A DNA stretch of 64,000 nt. Source: Gemmatimonadota bacterium (GTDB taxonomy: Bacteria; JAAXHH01). Position numbers and translations under genes: made by a program. The notes under the pieces were generated by a model that had not been told where the DNA came from, searched no databases, and was given only the letters and a program-made list of their open reading frames with translations. The stretch is taken from assembly GCA_026705925.1 (NCBI GenBank), contig JAPOZT010000007.1, forward strand, positions 1 through 64,000. Reading direction: 5' to 3'. Numbering within the stretch: the stretch's first letter is position 1; each line of letters opens with the position of its first letter. Below are positions 25,766-34,108 of this stretch, in pieces.

Positions 25766-27712
25766 TCATTCCTCGTCTTGTCCGGGATCGGCCGGGGGAG
25801 CCGTGGGTTCCGCCTGCTCCGGCTTCCTGGTCAGCCTCACGCCCTTGAGCGCCTTAGGAGCCAGGCGGATGCCCTTGGCCCGGTTCCCCCGCACGGGAAA
25901 GAGCGAAAGGTCGAAGGCTTCCTCGAAGACCCGCATCCGCGGCGTGGGTTTGTAGGTGAGATTCGCCATGACGTCGGTATCCGTGGTCAGTTGAAGGATA
26001 CGGCAGCCCTCGGGCACGAGCTCGTATCCCCGGTTCAGAATGAACTTGTCCAGCTTGCAGCGTTTGACGTAGGGATGGCCCTTCCGGTCCCGATAGATCA
26101 TGGTGAAGACCAGGTCGGGATCGACGAACCCGCAGTACAGCATGCCCTTGTCCACGAAGAGCCGTTCGATCTCGTCGTGGAGCGCGTAGGCGCCGGTCTT
26201 GCGGATCACGAGGACCCGGTCATAGGGCGACACGTCGAAGAGGGTGTCCCCGCTGCCCAGTCCGTACCCCAGGTACCCGGTGCTCCGGTCGTACTTGAGC
26301 GCCAGGTTCCGCTGCGCCGCCTCCCGGGCATCGACCCGCTTGAAAGCGGTGATGGTCGTCCTGCGGGGAAAGGTCTCGCGGTACCGCCCGATGAGCCCTT
26401 CCAGCAGCGTGATCGCGTAGGCCGAAAGATGGCCCAGGTGATCCCTGATCTCCCGCAGCCGGTTGCGGATGGCCTTCATCTCCTCGTTGGCGCGGTTGAT
26501 GTCGTACAGGGAGATCCGCCGGATCGGCACCTTGAGCAGCGTATCGATATCCTCGGACGTCAGTTCTTTCACCTTTGATTCGAAGGGTTCGAACCCCGCC
26601 CGGATCGCCTCGTGGATCTTATCCTGTTCCCGGACTTCCTCGATGCGCTTGTAGATCCGTTCCTTGATGAAGAGCTGCTCCAGCGTTTTCGCGCGCAGCT
26701 TCGCGTGCAGCTGTTTCCGTTCGATCTTCAGTTCCGCTTCGAGGACCTCCAGGAGCCGCTGCGTGTTGTGCCTGAGCACGTCGGAAACGGGCAGTAAGCA
26801 GGGGTGGCCCGCCCGGATGACCAGCACGTTGGTGGAGATGGAGGACTCGCAGTCGGTGAAGGCGTAGAGGGCGTCCACGGTTTCCTCGGAATGGACGCCG
26901 CGGGCCAGGCGGATCTCGATTTCCACCTCGTCCGCCGTGAAATCGGAGATGCCGGCGATCTTCAGCTTGTTCTTCTTCGCCGCCGCCTCGATGGACGCGA
27001 TCAGGCTCTCGGTGGTCGAACCGAAGGGCAGTTGCCGAATGACGATGCGCTTGGGATCCTTCACGTCCAGCTGGGCGCGGATCATCACCTTGCCGTTGCC
27101 GTCATTGTATTCCGAGACGTCCACCAGGCCCCCCGTCGGAAAATCGGGCTGGATCTCGAAGGGTTCGTTCCGGAGGCAGGCGATCTGGGCCTCCATGAGT
27201 TCGATGAGGTTGTGCGGCAGGATCCGGGTCGCCATGCTCGAGGCGATGCCCTCGGCGCCCATGGCCAGGAGGACGGGGATCTTTGCCGGGAAGGCGACGG
27301 GCTCCCTGTTGCGGCCGTCATAGGAATCCACGTACTCGGTGATCTCCGGATCGTGCAGCACCTCCTTGGCCAGCGGCGTCAGGCGGCATTCGATGTACCG
27401 GGCCGCCGAGGCGGGGTCGCCGGTGAGGGTCGAGCCGAAATTGCCCTGCTTCTCGATGAACATGTCCTTGTTTGCGAGATTGACCAGCGAGCCGAAGATG
27501 GACTGGTCCCCGTGGGGATGGTACCGCATGGTCTGGCCCACCACGTTGGCGACCTTGTGGAACTTCCCGTCGTCCATCTCGAAGAGGGTATGCAGAATGC
27601 GGCGCTGCACGGGCTTGAGTCCGTCGTCGATCTCCGGAATCGCCCGGTCCTTGATGAAATAGGAAGCGTACTTCAGGTAGTAGTCTTCGAAGAGGGTATC
27701 GGCGTAGGCCAT
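25766..27712 (-). CDS. parC: DNA topoisomerase IV subunit A (ParC/GyrA-like)
   Basis: A 648-residue type IIA topoisomerase A subunit, the DNA-breaking half of topoisomerase IV. It opens with YYLKYASYFIKDRAIPEIDDGLKPVQRRIL; the catalytic Arg105-Tyr106 lies in AARYIECRL. The winged-helix motif RYHPHGDQSIFGSLV shows Gln70 and Gly74 where E. coli GyrA has Ser83 and Asp87. A coiled coil (about 340-450) and an abbreviated C-terminal domain follow, lacking the full gyrase pinwheel and GyrA box, and the last 30 residues are Pro/Glu-rich. The layout fits the Bacteroidetes-type ParC. It starts 6 bp after parE and ends 1 bp before the mannonate-dehydratase-like gene. Confidence 0.92.
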   Translation of the reverse strand: MAYADTLFEDYYLKYASYFIKDRAIPEIDDGLKPVQRRILHTLFEMDDGKFHKVANVVGQTMRYHPHGDQSIFGSLVNLANKDMFIEKQGNFGSTLTGDPASAARYIECRLTPLAKEVLHDPEITEYVDSYDGRNREPVAFPAKIPVLLAMGAEGIASSMATRILPHNLIELMEAQIACLRNEPFEIQPDFPTGGLVDVSEYNDGNGKVMIRAQLDVKDPKRIVIRQLPFGSTTESLIASIEAAAKKNKLKIAGISDFTADEVEIEIRLARGVHSEETVDALYAFTDCESSISTNVLVIRAGHPCLLPVSDVLRHNTQRLLEVLEAELKIERKQLHAKLRAKTLEQLFIKERIYKRIEEVREQDKIHEAIRAGFEPFESKVKELTSEDIDTLLKVPIRRISLYDINRANEEMKAIRNRLREIRDHLGHLSAYAITLLEGLIGRYRETFPRRTTITAFKRVDAREAAQRNLALKYDRSTGYLGYGLGSGDTLFDVSPYDRVLVIRKTGAYALHDEIERLFVDKGMLYCGFVDPDLVFTMIYRDRKGHPYVKRCKLDKFILNRGYELVPEGCRILQLTTDTDVMANLTYKPTPRMRVFEEAFDLSLFPVRGNRAKGIRLAPKALKGVRLTRKPEQAEPTAPPADPGQDEE

Positions 27713-27718
27713 GGGGTC

Positions 27719-29818
27719 CTATACTTCGTCCAGCAGGTTCTCCACGATGTAGTCCCTGCGCTCGGGCGTGTTCTTGCCCATGTAGAAGGTAAGGGTTTCC
27801 GGTATGCTGTGGATGGAACGGACATTGACCTTCACGAGCCGCATGTCGGCACCGATGAACTGGCCGAATTCGCCGGGCGAGATCTCGCCCAGCCCCTTGA
27901 ACCGGGTCACTTCCGCCCCGCGAATCCGGCCTAAGGCCGCGTTACGCTCCTTCTCGCTGTAGCAGTAGACGGTTTCCTTCGTGTTGCGCACCCGGAAGAG
28001 CGGCGTTTCGAGGATGTGGACGTGGCCCGCGAGCACCATTTCCTCGAAGTAGCTCAGGAAGAAGGTCATCAGGAGATTGCGGATATGGTAACCGTCGTAA
28101 TCTGCGTCGGTCGCGATGATCACCTTGTTGAACCGCAGGTTCGAAATCCCTTCCTCGATGCCGAGGGCCATCATGAGATTGTAGAGCTCCTCGTTCTTGT
28201 AGATGGCCGCCCGCGTGCGGGAGAAGACGTTCAGCGGCACGCCCTTCAGCCCGAAGATCGCCTGGGTCAGCGGGTCCCGCGCCGAGACCATCGAACCGGC
28301 GGCCGAAGGCCCCTCGGTGATGAAGATCGAAGAGTCCTCCCCAAACTTCGCGTGATCGTAGTGGTACTTGCAGTCCTTGAAATTGGGAATCTTGATGGCG
28401 ATGCGACGGGCTGCCTCGCGGGCTTCCTTCTTGACGGCGTTCAGTTCCTTCCGCAGACGCTCGTTCTGGGTGATCTTCTCCTGGATCTTCTGGGCGGACT
28501 CCTGGTTCTTGTGCAGGAAGTCCACCACGGCGCTGCGGATCTCCGAGACAAGCCAGCCCCGGATATCGGTATTGCCCAGTTTGTTCTTGGTCTGGGATTC
28601 GAAAATGGGTTCCTTCAGCTTGATGGCGATGGCGCCCGCGATGGACTCGCGGACGTCCACCCCGCCGTAGTTCTTCTTGAAGTACTCGTTGACGCCCTTG
28701 AGGATGCCCTCGCGGAACGCGCTCTGGTGGGACCCGCCGTCCGCGGTGTACTGGCCGTTCACGAAGGAAAAGAGCGTCTCGCCGTAGTTGGTGGTGTGCG
28801 TGAAGGAGAACTCGATGTACTGGCTCTTGTGGTACGAGGGCTCGTAGAGGACGTTGTCGCCCACCTCGGCCTTCAGGAAGTCCAGCAGGCCGTATTTGGA
28901 AACGAAGCGCTTCTTGTTGAAGACCAGGCGGAGGCCGCTGTTCAGGCAGGCGTAGTTCCACATTCGGCGTTCGACGTAGTCCGGCTGAAAGTCGTATTCC
29001 CCGAAGATCTCCTCGTCGGGCAGGAACTCGACATAGGTGCCGTCCGGCTCGTCCGCGGCGCCCTCGTTCTGGCTGCGCAGCTGCCCCCGCTCGTACACCG
29101 CTTCCGCATAGCGCCCGTCCCGGTAGGCCACGACACGGAAATCGACGGAAAGGGCGTTGACCGCCTTGGCGCCCACGCCGTTCAGTCCCACGCTGAACTG
29201 GAAGACCTCGTCGTTGTACTTGGCGCCCGTGTTGATGATCGAAGTGCACTCCACGACCTTGCCGAGGGGAATCCCGCGGCCGTAGTCGCGGACCCGGACC
29301 CGGTTGTCCTCGATGGTCACGTCGATCTGCCGGCCGTGGCCCATGATGAACTCGTCCACGGCGTTGTCGATCACTTCCTTGAGGAGGACGTAGATACCGT
29401 CTTCGGGATCGCTGCCGTTCCCGAGCCGGCCGATATACATGCCGGTTCGGAGCCGGATGTGTTCCAGCGACGAGAGGGTCTTGACCTTGCTTTCGTCGTA
29501 GACGGCGGCATCCGAGGCATCCGCGACGGCCGTGGCATCCGAGGCGGACGGAGATCCGTTGCCGTCGACGGACCGTGCGGCCGGAGGTCCGTTGCCTTCA
29601 TCCGGTCGCCCGTCTTTTTCCGATTCAACCGGCTTTCTGTTGGTCGAGGCGCCGCTGCCGCGCGAACCGCTGCCGTTTCCGGAATCGCCGTTCGGCCCTT
29701 CTTCCCGTGGCCCTTCCCCGTTCACGGACCGGCCGTTCGCCCCTTCTTCCCGAGGCGTGAGCAGGTCGAGCTGAGTGTTCTGGTCCTCTCCGTTTCTTGA
29801 ACCGTTCCGGGTCGCCAT
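27719..29818 (-). CDS. parE: DNA topoisomerase IV subunit B (ParE/GyrB-like) with a long N-terminal extension
   Basis: A 699-residue ATPase subunit of topoisomerase IV. GHKL motifs: EVIDNAVDEF, DYGRGIP and GLNGVGAKAVNAL. The transducer and TOPRIM domains follow, with FITEGPSAAGS (E502) and IIATDADYDGYHIRNLLM (the DxD metal site), and the chain ends in FYMGKNTPERRDYIVENLL as in Bacteroidetes-type ParE. In this family the TOPRIM motif is normally EGDSA; here Asp is Pro. The first 115 residues are a Gly/Asn/Ser/Glu-rich tail with no counterpart in usual ParE. ATG 29818 is chosen over TTG 29848. It heads a parE-parC unit under a strong promoter at 29956-29984. Confidence 0.92.
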   Translation of the reverse strand: MATRNGSRNGEDQNTQLDLLTPREEGANGRSVNGEGPREEGPNGDSGNGSGSRGSGASTNRKPVESEKDGRPDEGNGPPAARSVDGNGSPSASDATAVADASDAAVYDESKVKTLSSLEHIRLRTGMYIGRLGNGSDPEDGIYVLLKEVIDNAVDEFIMGHGRQIDVTIEDNRVRVRDYGRGIPLGKVVECTSIINTGAKYNDEVFQFSVGLNGVGAKAVNALSVDFRVVAYRDGRYAEAVYERGQLRSQNEGAADEPDGTYVEFLPDEEIFGEYDFQPDYVERRMWNYACLNSGLRLVFNKKRFVSKYGLLDFLKAEVGDNVLYEPSYHKSQYIEFSFTHTTNYGETLFSFVNGQYTADGGSHQSAFREGILKGVNEYFKKNYGGVDVRESIAGAIAIKLKEPIFESQTKNKLGNTDIRGWLVSEIRSAVVDFLHKNQESAQKIQEKITQNERLRKELNAVKKEAREAARRIAIKIPNFKDCKYHYDHAKFGEDSSIFITEGPSAAGSMVSARDPLTQAIFGLKGVPLNVFSRTRAAIYKNEELYNLMMALGIEEGISNLRFNKVIIATDADYDGYHIRNLLMTFFLSYFEEMVLAGHVHILETPLFRVRNTKETVYCYSEKERNAALGRIRGAEVTRFKGLGEISPGEFGQFIGADMRLVKVNVRSIHSIPETLTFYMGKNTPERRDYIVENLLDEV

Positions 29819-29955
29819 AGGTCCTGCCCCTGTCGCAATAAATCGCAAAAACTACGTGCGTGAGCCATCAACCATGCCGCGCGGGCGGCTAACCACTATG
29901 CCCACTTTGCCGCGCGGCCATTAGAACATGTCGTGTCAGGCCATGCAGTTAGCAC

Positions 29956-29984
29956 AATATATGGCCGTGTGCCGCGCGTGTCAA
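29956..29984 (-). promoter_or_regulatory. Sigma70-like promoter of parE-parC
   Basis: Minus strand: TTGACA (29984-29979), 17-bp spacer, TATATT (29961-29956), in an AT-rich patch. The leader is about 130 nt. A second TTGACA lies at about 30044-30049 without a good -10. Apart from these, the 397 bp between parE and the acyl-CoA dehydrogenase gene (29819-30215) hold no gene that I can support; 30110-30215 is GC-rich with imperfect short repeats. Confidence 0.8.
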
Positions 29985-30215
29985 TATACGCTATTTGACC
30001 GTATGCCAAACGTGCAAATATACGCTACGTCTGTTTGGTAATTTGTCAAGGAAAACCATGGCCGCGCGGGTACCATGGCGGGCACCGGCCCGTGAACGGA
30101 TCAGGGCGCGCGGGTACGGGCCTGTGATGGGATCGAGGCGCGGTGGACGGATGTCCCGGGACCCGGCGCCGGACGCCCCAGGGCCCGCCGTCGGACGCCC
30201 TGGGAACTGGTGCTG

Positions 30216-31379
30216 TCAGCCCTGGGACCTGCCGCCGTCGGACTTCAGGATGTTCCGCGAGATGACGATCTTCTGGGCTTCGGAGGTGCCTTCGTAGAGG
30301 GTGGTGATCCGCGCGTCGCGGTAGAAGCGTTCCACGTCAAAGTCTCGGATGTACCCGTAACCGCCGTGGATCTGAATGGCTTCGTTCGTGATCCGTATGG
30401 AGGCCTCGGACGCGTACAGCTTGGCCATGGACGACGCTGTGATGTAGTCCTGCCCGGCGTCCTTGAGCCACGCGGCCCGGTACGTCAACAGGCGGGCCGC
30501 CTCGAGTTCGGTCGCCATTTCCGCCAGCTTGAAGGCGATCGCTTGGAACTCGGCGATGGGCTTGCCGAACTGGGTCCGTTCCTTCGCGTACCGCACGGAA
30601 GCGTCGTAGGCCCCCTGCGCGATGCCCAGGGCCTGGGCCGCGATGCCGATGCGGCCGCCGTTCAGGATGGACAGCGCGATGTTCAGCCCCCGGCCTTCCT
30701 CGCCCAATAGATTGGTCTGCGGAACGCGGCAATTCTCGAATAAAAGCTCGCTGGTGTCCGAACCCCGGATACCGAGCTTCTGCTCCTGGCGGCCGACAGT
30801 GAAACCGGGGGTGCCTTTCTCCACGAGGACCATGCTGAGGCCGCGATGGCCCGTGCCGGGGTCGGTGGTCACCAGCACGAGGAGGTAGTCGGCGAATCCG
30901 CCGTTGGTCACGAAGTGCTTCTTGCCGTTGATGACGTATTCCGTGCCGTCCTTCAGCGCCGACGTCACCGTCGAGCCGACGTCCGTCCCGGCGCCGGGCT
31001 CGGTCAGCGCAAGACAGGCCTGCGCCTCGCCGCGTCCCAGGGGCGGCAGATACGCCTTCTTCTGGTCTTCGGTTCCGAAGGCGAAGACACCGTCGGCGAA
31101 AAGGGAGTTGTTCACCGAGACGCATACCCCGGTCGACGCGCATACCCGCGAGAACTCCTCCACGGCCAGCACGTAACTGAGCGTATCCAGGCCCGCGCCG
31201 CCGTACGTCTCGGGAACCATCATGGCCATGAAACCCATCTCGCCGAGTTCCCGGATCGTATCGTAATGCACGGCTTCGCGCTCGTCGATGTCCCGGGCGT
31301 GGGGCTTCAGTTTCTCCTCGGCGATCCGGCGGGCGGTGTCCCGCATCATGGCCTGGTCGCCGCTCAAGGCGAATTCCAT
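30216..31379 (-). CDS. Acyl-CoA dehydrogenase (short/medium chain type)
   Basis: A 387-residue FAD-linked acyl-CoA dehydrogenase, catalysing alpha-beta dehydrogenation of acyl-CoA esters. It has the N-terminal helical domain, ACLALTEPGAGTDVGS and KKHFVTNGGFAD (FAD binding), KLGIRGSDTSELLFENCRVP, RTQFGKPIAEFQA, and IHGGYGYIRDFDVERFYRDARI followed by TLYEGTSEAQ, where the Glu is the catalytic base of short-chain type enzymes. The length is typical. It ends a three-gene run with the M20 peptidase 14 bp upstream and the DRE-TIM aldolase. No electron-transfer flavoprotein genes are near. Confidence 0.93.
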   Translation of the reverse strand: MEFALSGDQAMMRDTARRIAEEKLKPHARDIDEREAVHYDTIRELGEMGFMAMMVPETYGGAGLDTLSYVLAVEEFSRVCASTGVCVSVNNSLFADGVFAFGTEDQKKAYLPPLGRGEAQACLALTEPGAGTDVGSTVTSALKDGTEYVINGKKHFVTNGGFADYLLVLVTTDPGTGHRGLSMVLVEKGTPGFTVGRQEQKLGIRGSDTSELLFENCRVPQTNLLGEEGRGLNIALSILNGGRIGIAAQALGIAQGAYDASVRYAKERTQFGKPIAEFQAIAFKLAEMATELEAARLLTYRAAWLKDAGQDYITASSMAKLYASEASIRITNEAIQIHGGYGYIRDFDVERFYRDARITTLYEGTSEAQKIVISRNILKSDGGRSQG

Positions 31380-31393
31380 CGGATCCTCCCTCT

Positions 31394-32668
31394 TCAGTTC
31401 ACGCCGAGCAACCGGGCCGTGGTGACGGCCATGACCTCGCAGCTCCGGACGAGATGCTCGATTTCGCAGTACTCATCGGGCTGATGGGCGAGATGGAGCA
31501 GTCCGGGGCCGTAGGCGATGCACTGCTTCACCCGTCCGGTGTTGTGGACGTGCTTGTGGTCGTAGGTACCGGGACTGGCCACGAATTCCGTAGGCGCGCC
31601 GTTCAGGTCCTCGATGGTGCGGGCGGCCGTACCGACCAGCTCGGCGTCCGGGTCGGTCTCGACCGGGTGAACGACCATCAGGTCGGTGAGCTCCGCTTTG
31701 AAATCGGGGTCCGCCGCGGCCAGCTTGGCGATCATGGCCTGGATTTCCTTTTTCACGTCGTCGAAGGATTCTTCTTTCAAATACCGCCGGTCGAAGATGG
31801 CGGAGCACCGGTCGGCCACGCAGGGCGAGCCCACGCTTCCGTCCGTCTGCCCGCCGGTTATGCCGTTCACGTTGATCGTGGCGCGGCGCGCTTCCGGCGG
31901 GTCCACGGGCATGTCCGTCCTGCGCGTGTGCAAGGCCGGCACAAGGTCAGACGCAACCAGGCTCAGGAAACGCTCCATCTGGCTGATGGCACTGACGCCC
32001 AGAAAGGGCATGCTGCCGTGTGCGGTCCGGCCGATGGTGTCGACCCGGAACCAGTAGACCCCGCGGTGGCCGAGGCAGATGCGCCCCGGTCCGAAGGGTT
32101 CCGGGATGATCACGTACGAGGTCCGTTCCGGAGAAATGAGCCCCTCGCGGGCAAGATGGTCCATGCCGGCGAACCCGCCGGTTTCCTCGTCCACCGTCGC
32201 ACTGAGCTCGAGACTGCCGCACAGCGAAACGCCCGCCTCCCGCACCGCGGCCGCCGCGAAGAGCGCCGCGGCGATGCCGCCCTTCATGTCGCACGCGCCA
32301 CGGCCGTATATCCTGCCGTCCTTCACCTCCCCGCCGAAGGGATCGACCGTCCAGTGCGCGCCCGGCGGAACCACGTCGGTGTGGCCATTGAAATGCAGCG
32401 TGGGCATCGGCGACCGGCCGGGAAGCCGGCCCACCACGTTGACCCGGGGGTGTTCCTCGGTATGGTCCGGATGATCGGCGGCGGTCACGTACCGGGTTTC
32501 GAAACCCAGCGCGTCCAACCGGTCGCCCACGAGCCGGGCGCAGTCCTGGTATCCGTCACCTGGCGGATTCACGGAGGGGATGCGGATCATCTCCCGCAAA
32601 AACCCGATCATGTCGTCGCGGAGGACGCGTACCTGATCCACGATGCGCTGTTCGAGCGGGGTTATCAT
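31394..32668 (-). CDS. M20-family amidohydrolase/peptidase (ArgE/DapE-like)
   Basis: A 424-residue zinc-dependent amidohydrolase of the M20 family. Ligands and catalytic residues visible: FNGHTDVVPPG (H96), GRGACDMKGGIAA (D127), ATVDEETGG (E161 catalytic, E162 zinc), E190 (IIPEPFG) and a C-terminal LLHLAHQPDEYC His. The dimerisation (lid) domain is the segment from about 205 to 320. The closest described functions are acetylornithine deacetylase and succinyl-diaminopimelate desuccinylase; the substrate cannot be decided. It stands between an aldolase (36 bp upstream) and an acyl-CoA dehydrogenase (14 bp downstream), suggesting a small catabolic operon rather than arginine or lysine synthesis. 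Confidence 0.88.
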   Translation of the reverse strand: MITPLEQRIVDQVRVLRDDMIGFLREMIRIPSVNPPGDGYQDCARLVGDRLDALGFETRYVTAADHPDHTEEHPRVNVVGRLPGRSPMPTLHFNGHTDVVPPGAHWTVDPFGGEVKDGRIYGRGACDMKGGIAAALFAAAAVREAGVSLCGSLELSATVDEETGGFAGMDHLAREGLISPERTSYVIIPEPFGPGRICLGHRGVYWFRVDTIGRTAHGSMPFLGVSAISQMERFLSLVASDLVPALHTRRTDMPVDPPEARRATINVNGITGGQTDGSVGSPCVADRCSAIFDRRYLKEESFDDVKKEIQAMIAKLAAADPDFKAELTDLMVVHPVETDPDAELVGTAARTIEDLNGAPTEFVASPGTYDHKHVHNTGRVKQCIAYGPGLLHLAHQPDEYCEIEHLVRSCEVMAVTTARLLGVN

Positions 32669-32704
32669 GGGCTTGCAGGGGGAGGCCGGGTTCCGGGCGC
32701 CGGG

Positions 32705-33700
32705 TCAGCCGGCGTCCTCCATCTCGTCGTAGAACCTGGCCATACTGCCCCGTTCCTTCGCCGCGTTGAACCGCATGCCCGACCGGGGATGCTGGTTCAT
32801 CAGGCCGGTAATCATATAGGGAATGTCGAATCCCCACATCAGTTCGGCCCGCATCGGCTCGACGTGGTACTGGATGCAGTCCAACAGGGGACGCAGGCGG
32901 AACTTCGGGTTGTGCAGGAATCCGACGATCAGTTCCATGGGGCAGTTGCCGGCGCCGCGGCCGAGGCCGGCGAGGCTGGCGTCCAGATAGTTCGCCCCGC
33001 GGATCAGCGCCTGTATCGTGTTGGCGAAGGCCAGTTGCTGGTTGTTGTGGGCGTGGATGCCCACTTCCTTGTCGGTGGCCTGCAGGGCGTTCAGGAACTT
33101 GTCCACGAGCGCTTCGATCTGTTCGCTGTACAAGGCGCCGAAGCTGTCCACCACGTAGATGGCGTCCACTGGAGATTCGACGAGCATGGAGAGCGCTTCG
33201 TCCATTTCGCTTTCCGGAACCGTCGACGCCGCCATGAGGTTCAACGTGGTTTCGTAGCCCTTCTCGTGGGCGTCCTGGATCATGTCCAGCGCCAGGGGAA
33301 TCTGGTGGATGTAGGTGGCGATGCGGATCATGTCCAGCACGCTGTCCGCCGCCGGCAGGATATCGGCCTTGTAGTCCGACTTCTCCGCGTCGGCCATGGC
33401 CGCCAGCTTGACGGCCGAGTCGTTGTCGCCCACGACGCCGCGGATGTCCTCTTCGGCGCAGAACTTCCAGGGCCCGTGTTCATCGGGGGAGAAGATCTGC
33501 CGCGAGTTGATGTACCCGATTTCCATGTAGTCGATCCCGCCGGCGACGCAGGCCTGGTAGACCGCCCTGACGGTATCCGCGTCGAAACGGTGGTCGTTCA
33601 TCAGGCCGCCGTCCCGAATAGTACAGTCGATGAGCTTGATCTCCGGCCGGTAGGTCAGCCACTTTCGCGTAGGTGCTTCGTTGAGTGCCGATTGGTCCAT
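32705..33700 (-). CDS. DRE-TIM (HMGL-like) aldolase
   Basis: A 331-residue member of the DRE-TIM metallolyase family, related to 4-hydroxy-2-oxovalerate aldolase and HMG-CoA lyase. The hallmark IKLIDCTIRDGGLMNDHRFD includes the catalytic Arg-Asp pair, MEIGYINSRQ follows, and EVGIHAHNNQQLAFANT provides the HxHN metal ligands; SLAGLGRGAGNCPMELIVGFL completes the barrel. ATG 33700 is preferred over the longer frame to 33916, whose extra residues are Arg/Pro-rich and unlike the family. It heads the aldolase / M20 / acyl-CoA dehydrogenase run. No acetaldehyde dehydrogenase (the usual partner of the oxovalerate aldolase) is present, so the exact substrate stays open. Confidence 0.85.
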   Translation of the reverse strand: MDQSALNEAPTRKWLTYRPEIKLIDCTIRDGGLMNDHRFDADTVRAVYQACVAGGIDYMEIGYINSRQIFSPDEHGPWKFCAEEDIRGVVGDNDSAVKLAAMADAEKSDYKADILPAADSVLDMIRIATYIHQIPLALDMIQDAHEKGYETTLNLMAASTVPESEMDEALSMLVESPVDAIYVVDSFGALYSEQIEALVDKFLNALQATDKEVGIHAHNNQQLAFANTIQALIRGANYLDASLAGLGRGAGNCPMELIVGFLHNPKFRLRPLLDCIQYHVEPMRAELMWGFDIPYMITGLMNQHPRSGMRFNAAKERGSMARFYDEMEDAG

Positions 33701-33972
33701 GGTCCTGTTCACTTTACTCCTGATTACCGGTGAATTCGCTTTATCCCATTGCAGCCGGGAAGCCCGGCGCAAAACCCGCGACAGAACATACACGACACCC
33801 CAAAGGGGGACAAGGTATTTCAGGGGACACGGCAGCGGTGGTACGCGGCGGCGTAGCGGGCCGGCGGTACACGGCGGCGACACGCGGTGGCGACACGCGG
33901 CGGCGCGGCCGGGCACGGCCGGACATCTCCAGGCATGCCCAGGCGAGACCAGGCGTGACCACCTTATTGCCC
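33701..33972. other. Intergenic, GC-rich region with short direct repeats
   Basis: The 408 bp between the divergent aldolase and methionine aminopeptidase genes hold no gene I can support. About 33870-33905 has a 12-13-bp repeat on a gcggyggcgacac theme, and about 33928-33960 has ccaggc every 10 bp three times. A promoter for the map gene follows at 33973. Confidence 0.6.
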
Positions 33973-34000
33973 TTGACTAATCCGCCTTCCCGCTTATCAT
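33973..34000 (+). promoter_or_regulatory. Sigma70-like promoter of map
   Basis: TTGACT (33973-33978), 16-bp spacer, TATCAT (33995-34000), about 110 bases before GTG 34109. Confidence 0.6.
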
Positions 34001-34108
34001 GCAAAGGGCGTTTTAAGGTCGCACCGATCAAGCGCGTGCCCGGACGCGCCAGGTATCTGATGATTGCGTGCCGGATTGTGTGTCGAATTTCGTGGGGCAA
34101 CGGCTGTG

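Noticed and set aside
28016-29800. 594-codon plus-strand open frame antisense to parE
   Set aside because: It is opposite to a clearly recognised ParE and has a composition (Val, Asp, Arg, Gly, His rich) typical of GC-rich shadow frames; no family motif.
31454-33733. 759-codon plus-strand open frame antisense to the M20/aldolase genes
   Set aside because: It spans the junction of two recognised minus-strand genes, as expected for a chance frame.
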